The position numbers and the translations under genes were made by a program. Positions 52,910-63,500 of a DNA stretch of 64,000 bases are shown here, piece after piece. Source of the stretch: Prevotellaceae bacterium (GTDB taxonomy: Bacteria; Bacteroidota; Bacteroidia; Bacteroidales; Bacteroidaceae); contig JABZKU010000010.1 of the NCBI GenBank assembly GCA_015257125.1, forward strand, positions 5,632 to 69,631, read 5' to 3'. The notes beneath the pieces are model-generated. The model searched no databases, had not been told where the DNA came from, and saw only the letters and a program-made list of their open reading frames with translations. Positions within the stretch are counted from its first letter, which is position 1. Each line of letters begins with the position of its first letter.

Positions 52910-53290
52910 TTAGTTGTTGTCTTCCTTGTCTAATTCAGCAGGCAGGCGAAAAGCGGTGTAGAGTTCGAGTACAGCGGCCACGGCCAGCGTGATCTTCCAT
53001 TCGCCTCCGCGGAGAGGCAGCAGGTGTGACTCGGCGGCGAGCATCAAGCAGGCCGAAATCATGAGAAGGAGGGCACCGAGCATCTGTTGACGGCGCAAGC
53101 GACGCACGGTGACGCTGCGTCCGTCGTAGCGCTGCACCAATTGCAGCGTGCCGAAGAGGAGGGCACCGGCGCTGAACACATAAGGACCGTAGTGCGACAG
53201 CGTGGGCACCATGGGAAGGAGGGCACTGGCGAGCAAAAGGAGTCCGCCGAGCGTGAAAGCAAGGGATTGCAGATGAGAAAGAGGCTTCAT
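52910..53290 (-). CDS. Four-TM membrane protein of unknown function
   Basis: Encodes 126 residues from ATG 53290 (MKPLSHLQSLAFTLGGLLLL); the reading frame upstream to 53416 has no support. Four hydrophobic segments are separated by a basic loop (QRYDGRSVTVRRLRRQQ). I recognise a general pattern in Bacteroidales but no named family. It is the last gene of the minus-strand run and lies 109 bp after the DivIC-like gene. Confidence 0.7.
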   Translation of the reverse strand: MKPLSHLQSLAFTLGGLLLLASALLPMVPTLSHYGPYVFSAGALLFGTLQLVQRYDGRSVTVRRLRRQQMLGALLLMISACLMLAAESHLLPLRGGEWKITLAVAAVLELYTAFRLPAELDKEDNN

Positions 53291-53399
53291 GAGCAGTGAG
53301 ATCCGGGGGGACGAATGGAGAAAGGGGAAAGGAGTGGAGAAAAGGCGGTGCGAAGTCGAACACGGAGGGACGACTTCACACCGCCAAGGTAGTTGTGTG

Positions 53400-53699
53400 T
53401 CATTCTTCGACGACAACGTAGACGTCTTCGTTCTCGTTTTTCATGAGCAAGTTCACGCGCGCCACCTTTTCGACCGCTGCGGCAGAGGTTTCGAGCATGC
53501 GCAGTTCGCGCGTGTCGTGTTCATACTCCTTGTGGTACTGTGCCACGCGCTCGGCATACTCCATATTCTGGCGCTTCAGCGACCAATACTCGTAGAAATT
53601 GTATTCGCCGAAGAAACCGGCCATCACAAAGAAGTAAATCAAGAGAGCCGGAAAGCGATAGCTCCAGAGCTTTTGTAGGACGTTGCGGAAATTGTTCAT
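53400..53699 (-). CDS. DivIC/FtsB-like septum-formation protein
   Basis: Encodes 99 residues. One N-terminal TM helix (FPALLIYFFVMAGFFGEYNFY) is followed by a coiled coil (about 40-75) and the family motif EKVARVNLLMKNENEDVYVV. Such bitopic proteins link early and late parts of the division machinery. It lies 15 bp after queF. Confidence 0.85.
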   Translation of the reverse strand: MNNFRNVLQKLWSYRFPALLIYFFVMAGFFGEYNFYEYWSLKRQNMEYAERVAQYHKEYEHDTRELRMLETSAAAVEKVARVNLLMKNENEDVYVVVEE

Positions 53700-53714
53700 G
53701 ACGGAGAGCGTTTT

Positions 53715-54179
53715 TTACATGTCGTGGCGGCGAAGACGTTCGTCGGCGAGGGCTTCGTATTTGGTGCCGGGGCGTCCATAGTTAGCGTAGGGGAAGATGC
53801 TGATGCCGCCGCGCGGAGTGAACAGACCGGTGACCTCGATGTATTTGGGTTCCATGAGGCGAACGAGGTCTTTCATGATGACATTGACGCAATCTTCGTG
53901 GAAATCGCCGTGATTGCGGAACGAGAAGAGATAGAGTTTCAGACTCTTGCTCTCCACCATGCGTTCGCCCGGGATGTAGGAGATGCGAATCTCGGCAAAG
54001 TCGGGTTGTCCGGTGATGGGGCAGAGCGAAGTGAACTCCGGACAGTTGAAGCGCACCCAATAGTCGTTGTCGGGGTGCTTGTTGATGAAGGTTTCGAGCA
54101 CTTCGGGTGCGTAGTCGTCGGGATATTGAGTACCTTGGCTGCCCAGATGTTGCAAACCTTCAGTTTCGCGTTGAGACAT
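53715..54179 (-). CDS. queF: preQ0 reductase
   Basis: Encodes 154 residues, the short form. It reduces 7-cyano-7-deazaguanine to preQ1 with NADPH, for queuosine in tRNA. The catalytic Cys lies in EFTSLCPITGQPDFAE and the family block NHGDFHEDCVN carries the catalytic Asp. It lies 18 bp after queC. Confidence 0.95.
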   Translation of the reverse strand: MSQRETEGLQHLGSQGTQYPDDYAPEVLETFINKHPDNDYWVRFNCPEFTSLCPITGQPDFAEIRISYIPGERMVESKSLKLYLFSFRNHGDFHEDCVNVIMKDLVRLMEPKYIEVTGLFTPRGGISIFPYANYGRPGTKYEALADERLRRHDM

Positions 54180-54197
54180 AATCGAGAGAGAAGGAGA

Positions 54198-54872
54198 TTA
54201 AACTTTGGATTTCAAATAGGTTTCGAGCCCTTCGCGGCGCAGTTTGCAGGCCGGACAGTGGCCGCAGCCGTCGCCCACCACGCCGTTGTAACAAGTGAGG
54301 GTGCGTGTGCGAATGAGATCGAGCACGCCCAGCTGGTCTGCCATGCCCCAGGTTTCGGCTTTGTCGAGCCACATGAGCGGCGTGTGCAGGCGAAACTGCT
54401 CGTCCAGGGCGAGGTTGAGCGTGACGTTGAGGCTCTTGATGAAGTTGTCGCGGCAGTCGGGATAGCCGGAGAAGTCCGTTTGGCCAACTCCCGTGACGAG
54501 ATCGAAGATACCGCGCTCGCGAGCGTAGACCGCGGCGATGCTGAGGAAGAAGAGGTTGCGCCCGGGCACGAAGGTGTTGGGCGGGCCGCCGGCGGGTTTG
54601 TCGGCGTCCATCTCGAGGGTAGTGTCGGTGAGGGAGTTGCTGCCGAGTTGGCCGAGGAGAGGCACGTCCATCACTTCGTAGTGCACGTGCTGTTCGGCGC
54701 AGATTTCGGTGGCGATGTCTACCTCGTGGGTGTGTTTCTGTCCGTAGGTGAAGCCCAGGGCGCACACTTCGTCGAAACGTTGCAGTGCCCAAAAGAGGCA
54801 AGTGGTGGAGTCCTGTCCGCCGCTGAGCACCACGAGGGCGCGGCGGGGGGAAGAGGAGGTGGGTTGAGCCAT
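54198..54872 (-). CDS. queC: 7-cyano-7-deazaguanine synthase
   Basis: Encodes 224 residues. It makes preQ0 from 7-carboxy-7-deazaguanine with ATP and ammonia. The PP-loop is VVLSGGQDSTTCLFW, and the C-terminal zinc knuckle has four cysteines in CYNGVVGDGCGHCPAC. It lies 38 bp after ndh. QueD and QueE, the earlier steps, are not in the window. Confidence 0.95.
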   Translation of the reverse strand: MAQPTSSSPRRALVVLSGGQDSTTCLFWALQRFDEVCALGFTYGQKHTHEVDIATEICAEQHVHYEVMDVPLLGQLGSNSLTDTTLEMDADKPAGGPPNTFVPGRNLFFLSIAAVYARERGIFDLVTGVGQTDFSGYPDCRDNFIKSLNVTLNLALDEQFRLHTPLMWLDKAETWGMADQLGVLDLIRTRTLTCYNGVVGDGCGHCPACKLRREGLETYLKSKV

Positions 54873-54910
54873 AGGGAGTTAGGAGATTGTCGCAGCGATG
54901 CGCAGCGTGT

Positions 54911-56329
54911 TCAGGCCTGCGGAGCTTGCGTGGACGGAGTGGGGGAGGAAGGAGCGGCGGGGGTATGCTCTTCGGCGTCGATGCCTTCGCTTTGCAGGTC
55001 GCGTCCCCAGTGTTGAGAGGCCAAACGAGCCTGGCGGTCGATGACTTCTTTGGCTTTGCGGGCGTAGACGATGAGGCGCAGGGACTGGGCGTAGGAGAAA
55101 TAGTTCCAGATCCAGTTGAAGAGCACGACTGTCTTGTTGCGGATGCCGAGGATGCTGCGCAGGTGGACGATGAGCCACATGAGCCAGGCGAAGAAACCGG
55201 CCATCTTCATGGAGCTGAATTCGGCGACGGCGCGGTTGCGACCCACGGTGGCCATGGTGCCGAGATTCTTGTAGCGGAAGGGTTTGAGGGGTTTGCCTTT
55301 GAGGGTGGCTTTGAGGTTGCGCGCGAGAAGTTGTCCTTGCTGAATGGCCACTTGCGCCAACTGCGGGTGACCGCCCGGCCATTTGGGGTCGCCTTCGGGC
55401 ATGATGCACTGGTCGCCGATGGCGTAGACGCCGTCGAGCCCTTCGACGCGGTTATATTTATCGACGATGATGCGACCGCCGCGCCCGATGTGCGCTTCCG
55501 GGAGGTTGCCGACGCTTTCGGCCGCCACACCGCTCACCCAAATGAAGGTGCGGGTGGGAATTTGCGTGCCGTCTTTGAGCTGCACGCGGTGATCGGTGTA
55601 GTCGGTCACCATCTTATTGAGTAGCACGTTGACGCCCATGCGCTGCAAGAACTTCTTCACTTGCTCTGAAGTCTCTTGGCTCATTGCACCCAACAGCCGC
55701 GGGCCGGCTTCGATGAGATAGATGTTCATCAGGCTGGCGGACATGTCGGGATAGTCTTTCGGCAGGACGTAGTTTTTCATTTCCGACAGCGCACCGGCCA
55801 CTTCCACCCCCGTGGCGCCACCGCCCACGATCACGACGTTGAGTAGTTCTTGGCGTTCGGTGTCGCTGGAGCAGGTGAGGGCGCGCTCGAAGTTTTCGAG
55901 CAGCGCGTTGCGCAGTCCCATCGCTTCGCTCACGTTCTTCATCGGGATGGCATTTTCCGCCACATTCTTGTTGCCGAAGAAGTTGGTGGTGGTGCCGGCG
56001 GCGAAGACGAGGTAATCGTAATGCACCTTACCGATGGACGTTTGCAGAATCTTCTGTTCGGGGAAGACGCTGCGTACCTCGGCGAGGCGGAAGTAAAAAT
56101 CTTCGCGACGTTGAAAGATCTTGCGGAAGGGGAAAGCGATGCTGCTCGGCTCAATGCCCGCCGAGGCCACTTGATAGATGAGCGGCGGGAATTGGTGGTA
56201 GTTGTTACGATCGACGAGCACGACCTGAAAACCGGAACCTTTGAGGCGGTTGGCCAGTTTGAGTCCGCCGAAACCGCCGCCGACAATGACAACGCGCGGT
56301 TTATCGCTTTTGGGAATGTTGAAAGCCAT
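54911..56329 (-). CDS. ndh: Type II NADH:quinone oxidoreductase
   Basis: Encodes 472 residues. Single-subunit, non-pumping enzyme that passes electrons from NADH to quinone. The FAD motif is VVIVGGGFGGLKLANRL, the NADH motif VVIVGGGATGVEVAGALSE, and the FAD-contact block VYAIGDQC lies near 305. The C-terminal part (FFAWLMWLIVHLRSILG) anchors it to the membrane. The terminal 40 residues are low complexity. Confidence 0.92.
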   Translation of the reverse strand: MAFNIPKSDKPRVVIVGGGFGGLKLANRLKGSGFQVVLVDRNNYHQFPPLIYQVASAGIEPSSIAFPFRKIFQRREDFYFRLAEVRSVFPEQKILQTSIGKVHYDYLVFAAGTTTNFFGNKNVAENAIPMKNVSEAMGLRNALLENFERALTCSSDTERQELLNVVIVGGGATGVEVAGALSEMKNYVLPKDYPDMSASLMNIYLIEAGPRLLGAMSQETSEQVKKFLQRMGVNVLLNKMVTDYTDHRVQLKDGTQIPTRTFIWVSGVAAESVGNLPEAHIGRGGRIIVDKYNRVEGLDGVYAIGDQCIMPEGDPKWPGGHPQLAQVAIQQGQLLARNLKATLKGKPLKPFRYKNLGTMATVGRNRAVAEFSSMKMAGFFAWLMWLIVHLRSILGIRNKTVVLFNWIWNYFSYAQSLRLIVYARKAKEVIDRQARLASQHWGRDLQSEGIDAEEHTPAAPSSPTPSTQAPQA

Positions 56330-56380
56330 GTTTTGTTGTTGTGTCTGTGTGTGGAGTTGGGGGCGCCGATCGGGTGGCGG

Positions 56381-57436
56381 TCAACGGAGGGAGTCGGTGA
56401 GGAGCTTGATTTCGAGGGGAGGGGCGACGCGTTCGTAGAGGATGTTGTAGACCGCGTCGAGAATGGGCATGTTCACGTGATAGCGGCGGTTGATGTGCTT
56501 CATGCACTTCACGCCGTAGTAGCCTTCGGCGATCATTTCCATTTCCATCTGCGCGCTCTTCACGCTGTAGCCGCGGCCGATCATCTGACCGAAGACGCGG
56601 TTGCGCGAGAAGTTGGAATAACTCGTCACGAGCAAGTCGCCGAGGTAGGCGCTGTCGTAGACCGTGCGTTCCAAAGGATAGACGGTACTGAGGAAACGGT
56701 TCATTTCCTGCACGGCACTCGAGAGGAGCACCGAGAGGAAGTTGTCGCCATATTGCAGCCCCGAGCAGATGCCCGCGGCGATGGCATAGACGTTTTTGAG
56801 CACCGCGGCATATTCGATGCCGATCACATCGGCCGAAACGGTCGTTTTCACATAGTGGTTCGCCACCACGTCGGCCATGACGCGCGCGCGTTCTATATTA
56901 TTGCACCCCACGGTGAGGTACGTCAGGCGATCGAGCGCCACTTCCTCGGCATGGCTCGGCCCACCCAGCACCATCAGGTTGTCTTCGGGCACGCCGAAGG
57001 CGGTGCGGAAATATTCCGTGCACACCACGTTCTCGTCGGGCACGATGCCTTTGATGGCCGTCATGATCACTTTGTCGTGGAGCTTCACCTTGAGCCGCTT
57101 GAGTTGCGCTTTGAGGTAGGGTGAGGGGGTGACGAAAATGAGCGTGTCGGCCTCGCGGGCCACTTCGTTGATGTCCGAGGTGAAGTGGATGCGATCCATG
57201 GGAAAACGCACTGTGGTGAGGTAGGTGGGGTTGTGTTCGTAGCGGCGAAACTCTTCGATCGTTTCGTCGCGGCGAACGTACCACCAAATCTCCGGTACGC
57301 TTTCGAGCATGATTTTGGCAACAGCCGTTGCCCACGAACCGCTGCCGATGATGGCAATCTTCCCCGGGAAACCTCCCGAGGCGCGCTGCTCGTTGTTGGA
57401 TCCGCCGAATCCGAAAAAGGAACTAAAACCGGGCAT
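56381..57436 (-). CDS. gpsA: Glycerol-3-phosphate dehydrogenase (NAD(P)+)
   Basis: Encodes 351 residues from ATG 57436 (MPGFSSFFGFGGSNNEQ); the open frame upstream overlaps lysS in another frame and is not used. It reduces dihydroxyacetone phosphate to sn-glycerol 3-phosphate for phospholipids. The nucleotide motif is IIGSGSWATAVA, the substrate region VLGGPSHAEEVA, and the Lys/Asp region GIEYAAVLKNVYAIAAG. It has an extra glycine-rich N-terminus of about 25 residues. Confidence 0.92.
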   Translation of the reverse strand: MPGFSSFFGFGGSNNEQRASGGFPGKIAIIGSGSWATAVAKIMLESVPEIWWYVRRDETIEEFRRYEHNPTYLTTVRFPMDRIHFTSDINEVAREADTLIFVTPSPYLKAQLKRLKVKLHDKVIMTAIKGIVPDENVVCTEYFRTAFGVPEDNLMVLGGPSHAEEVALDRLTYLTVGCNNIERARVMADVVANHYVKTTVSADVIGIEYAAVLKNVYAIAAGICSGLQYGDNFLSVLLSSAVQEMNRFLSTVYPLERTVYDSAYLGDLLVTSYSNFSRNRVFGQMIGRGYSVKSAQMEMEMIAEGYYGVKCMKHINRRYHVNMPILDAVYNILYERVAPPLEIKLLTDSLR

Positions 57437-57510
57437 AGGACGGAGTTTGAACGATGAGAAAATGGGGGTGCCCGACGACGGACACCCCGCATGCTGTGTC
57501 GTTGGTGGGC

Positions 57511-59241
57511 TTATTCGCCGAGGGCTTCTACCCAAGCGGCGATGTCGGCCACTGAGGGTTTCGCCAGATCGAGCTGGTACTTCTTGAGCACCTCGCCGAT
57601 CTGTTGTTGCACCTTCTGCGGGTTGGCGCCGCGGAGATCCTGCACCAAATAGTAACCCACTTTTTGGAGCACGGGCACCAAATCGGCGGGAATGCCGAAG
57701 GGCACATAGGCTTCGGCCTTGTCCTTGGCGGGAAGTTTCTCGGGCTTCATCTGCGGGAAGAAGAGCACTTCCTGAATGGCCGTTTGGCCGGTGAGCAACA
57801 TCACGAGGCGGTCGATGCCGATGCCGATACCCGAGGTAGGGGGCATGCCGTATTGGAGCGCGCGGAGGAAGTCTTGGTCGATGATCATCGCTTCGTCGTC
57901 GCCCTTGTCGGCCAAACGCATCTGATCCACGAAACGCTCTTCTTGGTCGATGGGGTCGTTGAGCTCCGAGTAGGCGTTGGCCAATTCCTTGCCGTTGACC
58001 ATCAACTCGAAACGCTCGGTCAGACCGGGCTTGCTGCGGTGCATCTTTGTCAGCGGCGACATTTCCACGGGATAGTCGGTGATGAAGGTGGGCTGGATGA
58101 ACTTGCCTTCGCACGTTTCGCCGAAGATTTCGTCGATCAACTTGCCCTTACCCATGCTCTCGTCCACTTCGATGCCCAGTTTCGTGGCCACGTTGCGGAT
58201 TTCGTCTTCCGACATTTCCGAGAGGTCGTAGCTGGTTTCTTCCTTGATGGCGTCGAGGATGGGCAGGCGGCGATAGGGAGCTTTGAAGCTGATGGTCTTG
58301 CCGTCTACCACCGTTTCGGGCTTGCCGTTCACGGCGATGCAGATGCGTTCGAGCATCTGTTCGGTGAAGTCCATCATCCAGTTGTAGTCCTTGTACTGCA
58401 CATAGAGTTCCATGCAGGTGAACTCGGGGTTGTGCGTGCGGTCCATGCCCTCGTTGCGGAAGTTCTTGCCGATCTCGTACACGCCTTCGAAACCGCCCAC
58501 GATCAAGCGCTTGAGGTAGAGCTCGGTGGCAATGCGGCAATACATCTGTTGGTTGAGCGCATTGAAGTGCGTCACGAAGGGGCGCGCCGAAGCACCGCCG
58601 GGAATGTTTTGGAGCGTGGGGGTTTCCACTTCCGTGTAGCCCGCTTCGTCGAGGATGGCGCGGAGGGTGCTGACGGCCTTGGCACGCTTGTAGAACGTGT
58701 CCTTCACCTGCGGGTTGACGATCAGATCGACGTAACGACGGCGGTAGCGCAGTTCGGGATCCTCAAACGCGTCGTAGACCACGCCGTCCTTTTCCTTGGG
58801 GGTAGGGAGCGGCTTGAGGCTCTTGGCCAACACGGTGATTTCGCGAGCGTGTACCGAGATCTCGCCGGTCTTCGTGCGGAACACAAAGCCCTTCACGCCC
58901 ACGAAGTCGCCGAGGTCGAGGAGCTTTTTCACCACGCTGTTGTAGAGCGTCTTGTCCTCTTCGGGGCAGATGTCGTCGCGGGTGATGTAGACCTGAATGC
59001 GGCCGCGAGAGTCGAGCAGTTCGAGGAACGAAGCCTTGCCCATGACGCGGCGTCCCATCATACGGCCGGCGATGCACACCTCGCGAGGCGCGTCGTCGTC
59101 CTTAAAGTTGGCAATAATTTCGTCGCTGAACGCGTTGGTGGGGTATTCGGCCGCGGGATAGGGATCAATGCCCAGCGCGCGAAGTTCAGAAAGGGAGTTG
59201 CGGCGTGCAATCTCTTGTTCGCTGAGTTCGAGGATATTCAT
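57511..59241 (-). CDS. lysS: Lysyl-tRNA synthetase, class II
   Basis: Encodes 576 residues from ATG 59241 (MNILELSEQEIARRNSL), the family start; the upstream frame crosses the promoter. The anticodon-binding OB fold (about 60-150) is followed by the catalytic core, with motif 2 FRNEGMDRTHNPEF and motif 3 GIGIGIDRLVML. The last 70 residues (LVPVLQKVGYYLVQDLRG onwards) form the extra helical region found in Bacteroidota LysRS. First gene of a minus-strand run of seven. Confidence 0.96.
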   Translation of the reverse strand: MNILELSEQEIARRNSLSELRALGIDPYPAAEYPTNAFSDEIIANFKDDDAPREVCIAGRMMGRRVMGKASFLELLDSRGRIQVYITRDDICPEEDKTLYNSVVKKLLDLGDFVGVKGFVFRTKTGEISVHAREITVLAKSLKPLPTPKEKDGVVYDAFEDPELRYRRRYVDLIVNPQVKDTFYKRAKAVSTLRAILDEAGYTEVETPTLQNIPGGASARPFVTHFNALNQQMYCRIATELYLKRLIVGGFEGVYEIGKNFRNEGMDRTHNPEFTCMELYVQYKDYNWMMDFTEQMLERICIAVNGKPETVVDGKTISFKAPYRRLPILDAIKEETSYDLSEMSEDEIRNVATKLGIEVDESMGKGKLIDEIFGETCEGKFIQPTFITDYPVEMSPLTKMHRSKPGLTERFELMVNGKELANAYSELNDPIDQEERFVDQMRLADKGDDEAMIIDQDFLRALQYGMPPTSGIGIGIDRLVMLLTGQTAIQEVLFFPQMKPEKLPAKDKAEAYVPFGIPADLVPVLQKVGYYLVQDLRGANPQKVQQQIGEVLKKYQLDLAKPSVADIAAWVEALGE

Positions 59242-59348
59242 ACTGTCGTAGTGTGTCTTGGTTCGCCCTTTGCGCCTGCTTGCCCGCGGTCGAAAACCAC
59301 TGCGCAAGCCCTCGCGAGAGGGACGAAATACGTATATTCTATTTGGGG

Positions 59349-59356
59349 CAAAAATA
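59349..59356 (-). promoter_or_regulatory. Promoter -7 element of lysS
   Basis: TATTTTTG on the minus strand fits TAnnTTTG; the leader to the ATG is about 100 nt. No exact TTTG at -33. Confidence 0.5.
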
Positions 59357-59507
59357 CGAATTTCTTTTGGAACACTTGGTGCACAATGTGGTGGAAATGA
59401 AAGGAAACGACCAAGGTTGCACACTTTGTATAACGGTGTGTAGGTTTGAGGCCGATAAATCCTGAATGCGCCATGGAATGTTCGGCAGATGGCATGACAA
59501 TCTTTGG

Positions 59508-59790
59508 TCATAAGTCAAAGAACGTTTGCGCTGCGTCATCGGGAAAAAGTCAGCCGACTTGCGTTGTCGAGACACCGCATTGTACTGGGAAACAGGGGAG
59601 GGAGGTGGGGCGTCAGTCGCAGACCCAAATATTTTTGTTTCGAGTCGTCTCGTTTTTTTTGAATGAATGTAGGTGTTCTTACTCTGTGACGAAGTGTATG
59701 ATAAAAACAAGGGGACTTTCTTTCGATTCTTCTCTTGTTTTGCGAAAAAACTCCCTTGTTTTTTGAGGAAGTTGTGCGTTTTTTTTATGG
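59508..59790 (+). repeat. Decayed copy of the dispersed repeat, A orientation
   Basis: AAGTCAAAGAACGTTTGCGC (near 59514) matches the start of copy A (AAGTCAAAGAGCGTTTGCGC). Bases 59700-59770 (GGGGACTTTCTTTCG to TTTGAGGAAG) parallel copy A at 7269-7326 (GTGGACTTTCTTAAG and the CTTCTTCC part). The middle has diverged. No gene is visible between 59242 and 60076. Confidence 0.55.
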
Positions 59791-59859
59791 CTTTCAATTC
59801 TAATGTCAGGTGAACCTGATAAATTCCTGTGAAAGACGTGAGGTTCTCGTTTTAATTGC

Positions 59860-59867
59860 TATCTTTG
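59860..59867 (+). promoter_or_regulatory. Promoter -7 element of the last gene pair
   Basis: TATCTTTG fits TAnnTTTG; the leader to ATG 60077 would be about 205 nt. No clear TTTG at -33. Confidence 0.5.
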
Positions 59868-60076
59868 TCAGGTTAGATATTTTGTTTATTTGCATGACTG
59901 TACAAGAAGGCCGGTGGAAGTTGTGACGCAAACAAGTGTTTTGAGTACTATTCTCAGTTACTCAGCACTCTTATAAGATTTAGAAGCGGACTCCATGTCC
60001 ATGAGGGGCTTCGATTCAGCTCTACAACTGTTTAACTCGTGCCGGGAAGTAATACATCTGAATGTTGTTTTAGCCT

Positions 60077-60481
60077 ATGAACATCTATTTTATCCGCAAA
60101 CGCATCGGAAATCGTAAAGAATTGGGGCGACATCCTTTTACTCTTGATGAGGCTCCAAGCACGCTGCGACAGTTGCTCACCGTGTTTACCCTTCATGGTC
60201 TTCGCGAAGCGCAAACTGTGGTCGGTGATATCCCGCTCACGGAGGCAGAAATCGCTGCGCAAGCCGAGGAGGGGCGCGTGAAATTCGCCAGCCGTTATGG
60301 TGAAAATCATGATACTCCAGAGCGTGCACTGCAGGTGATGCTTCAGGCCTTTGCCGATGGTTTGGTGCGCATCTTCGTCGATGAGGAAGACGTGACCGAA
60401 CTCGATGCTGCACTCTCGCTGAAAGAGGGTAGTGAAGTCGTTTTTCTTCGTCTCACCTTTCTCACAGGACTGATGTGGTGA
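60077..60481 (+). CDS. Small protein preceding a DUF4132 protein (possible ubiquitin-like fold)
   Basis: Encodes 134 residues, no signal peptide. It begins MNIYFIRKRIGNRKELGR, has an insert of polar, Glu-rich helix (about 55-90) and ends LKEGSEVVFLRLTFLTGLMW. The strand-helix-strand order and the GSEVVFLRLTF strand with a Gly near the end recall ubiquitin/MoaD-like beta-grasp proteins, but no terminal GG is present. This is a structural guess, not a recognised family. It lies 106 bp before the DUF5724/DUF4132-like gene on the same strand. Confidence 0.6.
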   Translation: MNIYFIRKRIGNRKELGRHPFTLDEAPSTLRQLLTVFTLHGLREAQTVVGDIPLTEAEIAAQAEEGRVKFASRYGENHDTPERALQVMLQAFADGLVRIFVDEEDVTELDAALSLKEGSEVVFLRLTFLTGLMW

Positions 60482-60587
60482 GCGGGATAGAAGCTCTTGG
60501 TTTGCTCGCTTCTCAAGTGATTAGTTGATTTCTAACGTCCCATTTCCAATATCCGGCGTTCAGTGGCCGGTCTCTAATTTTAATATC

Positions 60588-63500
60588 ATGCGTACTCCGG
60601 AACAAACAGAACAATTTAAACGGGATTATTTGGCACAAATCGATGTCAATTCCTTGAATGAGGTCGAAAAAGTGCTGTATGCTGTCGCAGAATCCAAGGA
60701 CTTGTCCAAACTTTCTCCATGGGAGCTCCACGATGCTTTGGAAAAACTGCCCATGCATTCTTTGGAACACTCGCAACTCCTCCGATCGGGCTATCATCTC
60801 CCCCATCTTTTGCCTTCGTGGCTCAGCGAAATGTTGTCGTATCTCCTGGACTATCGTGAGACGAAGAGCGAAATGCGCGGCCTCTATCGTTTCCGCTTGT
60901 CGAATTCCGGTAAACTGTCGGATTCTTGTGTGAGAGAATATGTGGTGGCCGCCTTGATGATTGCCCTGCACGGGGCAAGTTTAGATGATCTTGTGCGCAA
61001 CCGTCACACAATACGCCCACCGCAGTTCTATTTTTTCGATTACAGCGCGTTCATCGCAGCGGCCATACGGCAAGGAAACGCAGAAGTCATTGCTGCCACC
61101 AAGGAAGTTTTCGTTGCAGAAAACAATGTGGGCATCTTATCTCAGGAATTAGTCTGCGCTGTTGAGCGCACTGACAACGAAGCGCTCCACGATGCGCTGA
61201 TCGATCTGCTGAAAGCGGCCAAGCTGCAAGAGGGATTGCGCCAAGTCATTGTGGAGAGCGGCGACTCCTACAGCCTAAAATTCTACCGCAAACTCCTGAA
61301 AGTCATTGACGAAGAGGGGCTCTTGCGTTACAGCTCCGTGCGTCGCGCGGTGCAAACCTGGTGCGGGCTCGACTACGAATGGATCGAAGACAAGGACATT
61401 GCGACCATCTTCCACGCCATTCGCCGATATCTCGAGCATCCCGAAGAACGCGCCACGGCTTATGCAGGAGATAATCCGCTACTTGTCTATATTGCGCTCT
61501 ATACTGCGGGAGGAGTCGATGCGCAAGTGGCCTTTGCTGAGGCGGAAGCACTCCTCAAAAGCGACAAGCCATCGCAGCTTACGGTGGCAGCGCTGTGGTA
61601 TTTCAAGCGTGTCAATTTGAGAGATCGGCACTATAATGTGTTGGAACATCTTGATGGGTTTGTGCCCCGATTGGAAGAACCCGCTTTTCGTGCCTTTATC
61701 GTTCGCGAGCTGAGCAGCACCGACTTGCTGGACGAACTCATCAAAGCGAGAAAAGCGCCCGAACTCAGCGAGAGGCAGCGCAAGGCCTTGGAAGAAGTGC
61801 ACCGAATGATCTTGGATTGGTTGCCCACGCTCAAAAAGGAGAACAAAGTGGTCCATCCCGGTTTCGAGTGGTTCCACATTCGTTTCTCGCGCGGCACTGT
61901 CTTCAATGCATTATATATAACGTCCTTGTTCCTCCATACGCAAGAAGCGCTGGATGACTTCCTCGCGCAGAAGCTGCCCTCGTGGGGTGCTCGGATCTTT
62001 GACTCCTATTATTCCGATGTGGAAGAAGACGCTTACCGAGATTTCTTCTTTTCCTACGTGCTTCCGATGGGAACTCCCGAGGCGCGTCGAGGATTTCTCT
62101 TGCGCAATGCCTTGAACTTTGAGGTCGACTCCAATTTTCACGCCTTCCGTGAGGCTTTCTTGCGCGAACAATTCACCGACAAGGAAATCAAGTCCTTGGA
62201 TGTCAAGTTTAAGTCCAAGGTTTCCACCACGCGGCAACGTGCCGTTCAGTTGCTGCTTACGCAACCTGACGATATTCTCGTGGGGGCTTATGAGCGATTG
62301 CAACGCACGAAAGGCGACTATATAGCCGATTGTCTCGTGGAACTCCGCGAGGGGAGTGCCATTTTGCGCGAGAAGTTTGGAGAAGTGACCGAGGCTGAAA
62401 AGAAAAGCGCCGATGGTAGAGCCTCAGAAGGCGCAGCCCCGACAGCGAATGCCGGAGCCAAAGTGGCACAGGTTGTCGGTGCAACTGACTGTCAGCTGCG
62501 TTTTGGCTTGTTCACTCCCACCGAGATGCCAGAACTCCCCTTTGAAAATCCATTTTCGGATGCAGAGCGTTTCGCCGCAAGCCCTGTTTCGCAGTGGGTG
62601 TCCATGGATGCGGAGCAAAAGTCCTTGCTTGCCCGAGCCCTCTCATGGAAGACACATCAACCCAAGTTGGATTTGTCAAAACTCTTCCCCTATACGGAGG
62701 AAGAAATTAAAGCGCTTTACGACGATTTTGCCCAAATCATCGAGGAAAACAAGACACTCACCTATAAAAACAGATGGGGAGTGACGCAAACGCTCGATGA
62801 AGGCTCGTTTGAAGTTGTCAAGGACATGGAGCTGGAGCAGCTGCCTCACCCGGAACTTTGGGACGAATTGCTGAAACGCCACGACATCACCGACGAAAAA
62901 GCCTTAGGCCTTGATTTGATGATGAATTATCTCATGCTCTATGACCGAACGGATGTGTTGTCCTTGCCTTTGGAGGGCTATCCGATGACCGACAAGGGCG
63001 ATAGAGGGCAGTGGCCGCATGCCTGGAAGTTTGAGAGTCTGACGACGGCGCTGCAACGCACAGTGAAGAAACGCCGACCTGATTTGGCCTTTTCCTATGC
63101 TTACACTCTTTGTCAGCTGTGCTATTGGTATGGCACGCAAGAGACTTACGTGGAAACCTTCATGTATCGCGAAGATGAAATCCATCCCATTTCCGCAGGG
63201 TTCCCGTTGAGGCACATCATCCCTGTGTGCGAATCCAACATGCAAGGTGAGTTTGATCGCGTTGCTCCGATGGTGCTCGCGTTCTATCACAGATGGGGAG
63301 AGCCGGCCCGCCAAGCAGATTGGGCGGATGTCTATACGCTTTCGACGGATGTCCTACTGCACCTACTTGCGCATGGAACCATCAACGAAGACCAACTGTT
63401 TACGCAGATGGAATATGAGAAATTCCGCGGTTTGCGTGCGATGATGAGACTCGCTTATGCCCATCGCTGCGGCGCGCTGAACTTGAAAAAGGTGGAAGAG

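Noticed and set aside
53291..53416. Upstream extension of the 126-residue membrane protein
   Set aside because: It lacks a membrane-protein pattern, and it runs into the end of the DivIC-like gene.
57604..59400. A 598-codon open frame on the plus strand opposite lysS
   Set aside because: Composition rich in His, Val and Ala with no domain pattern; lysS on the minus strand is unambiguous.
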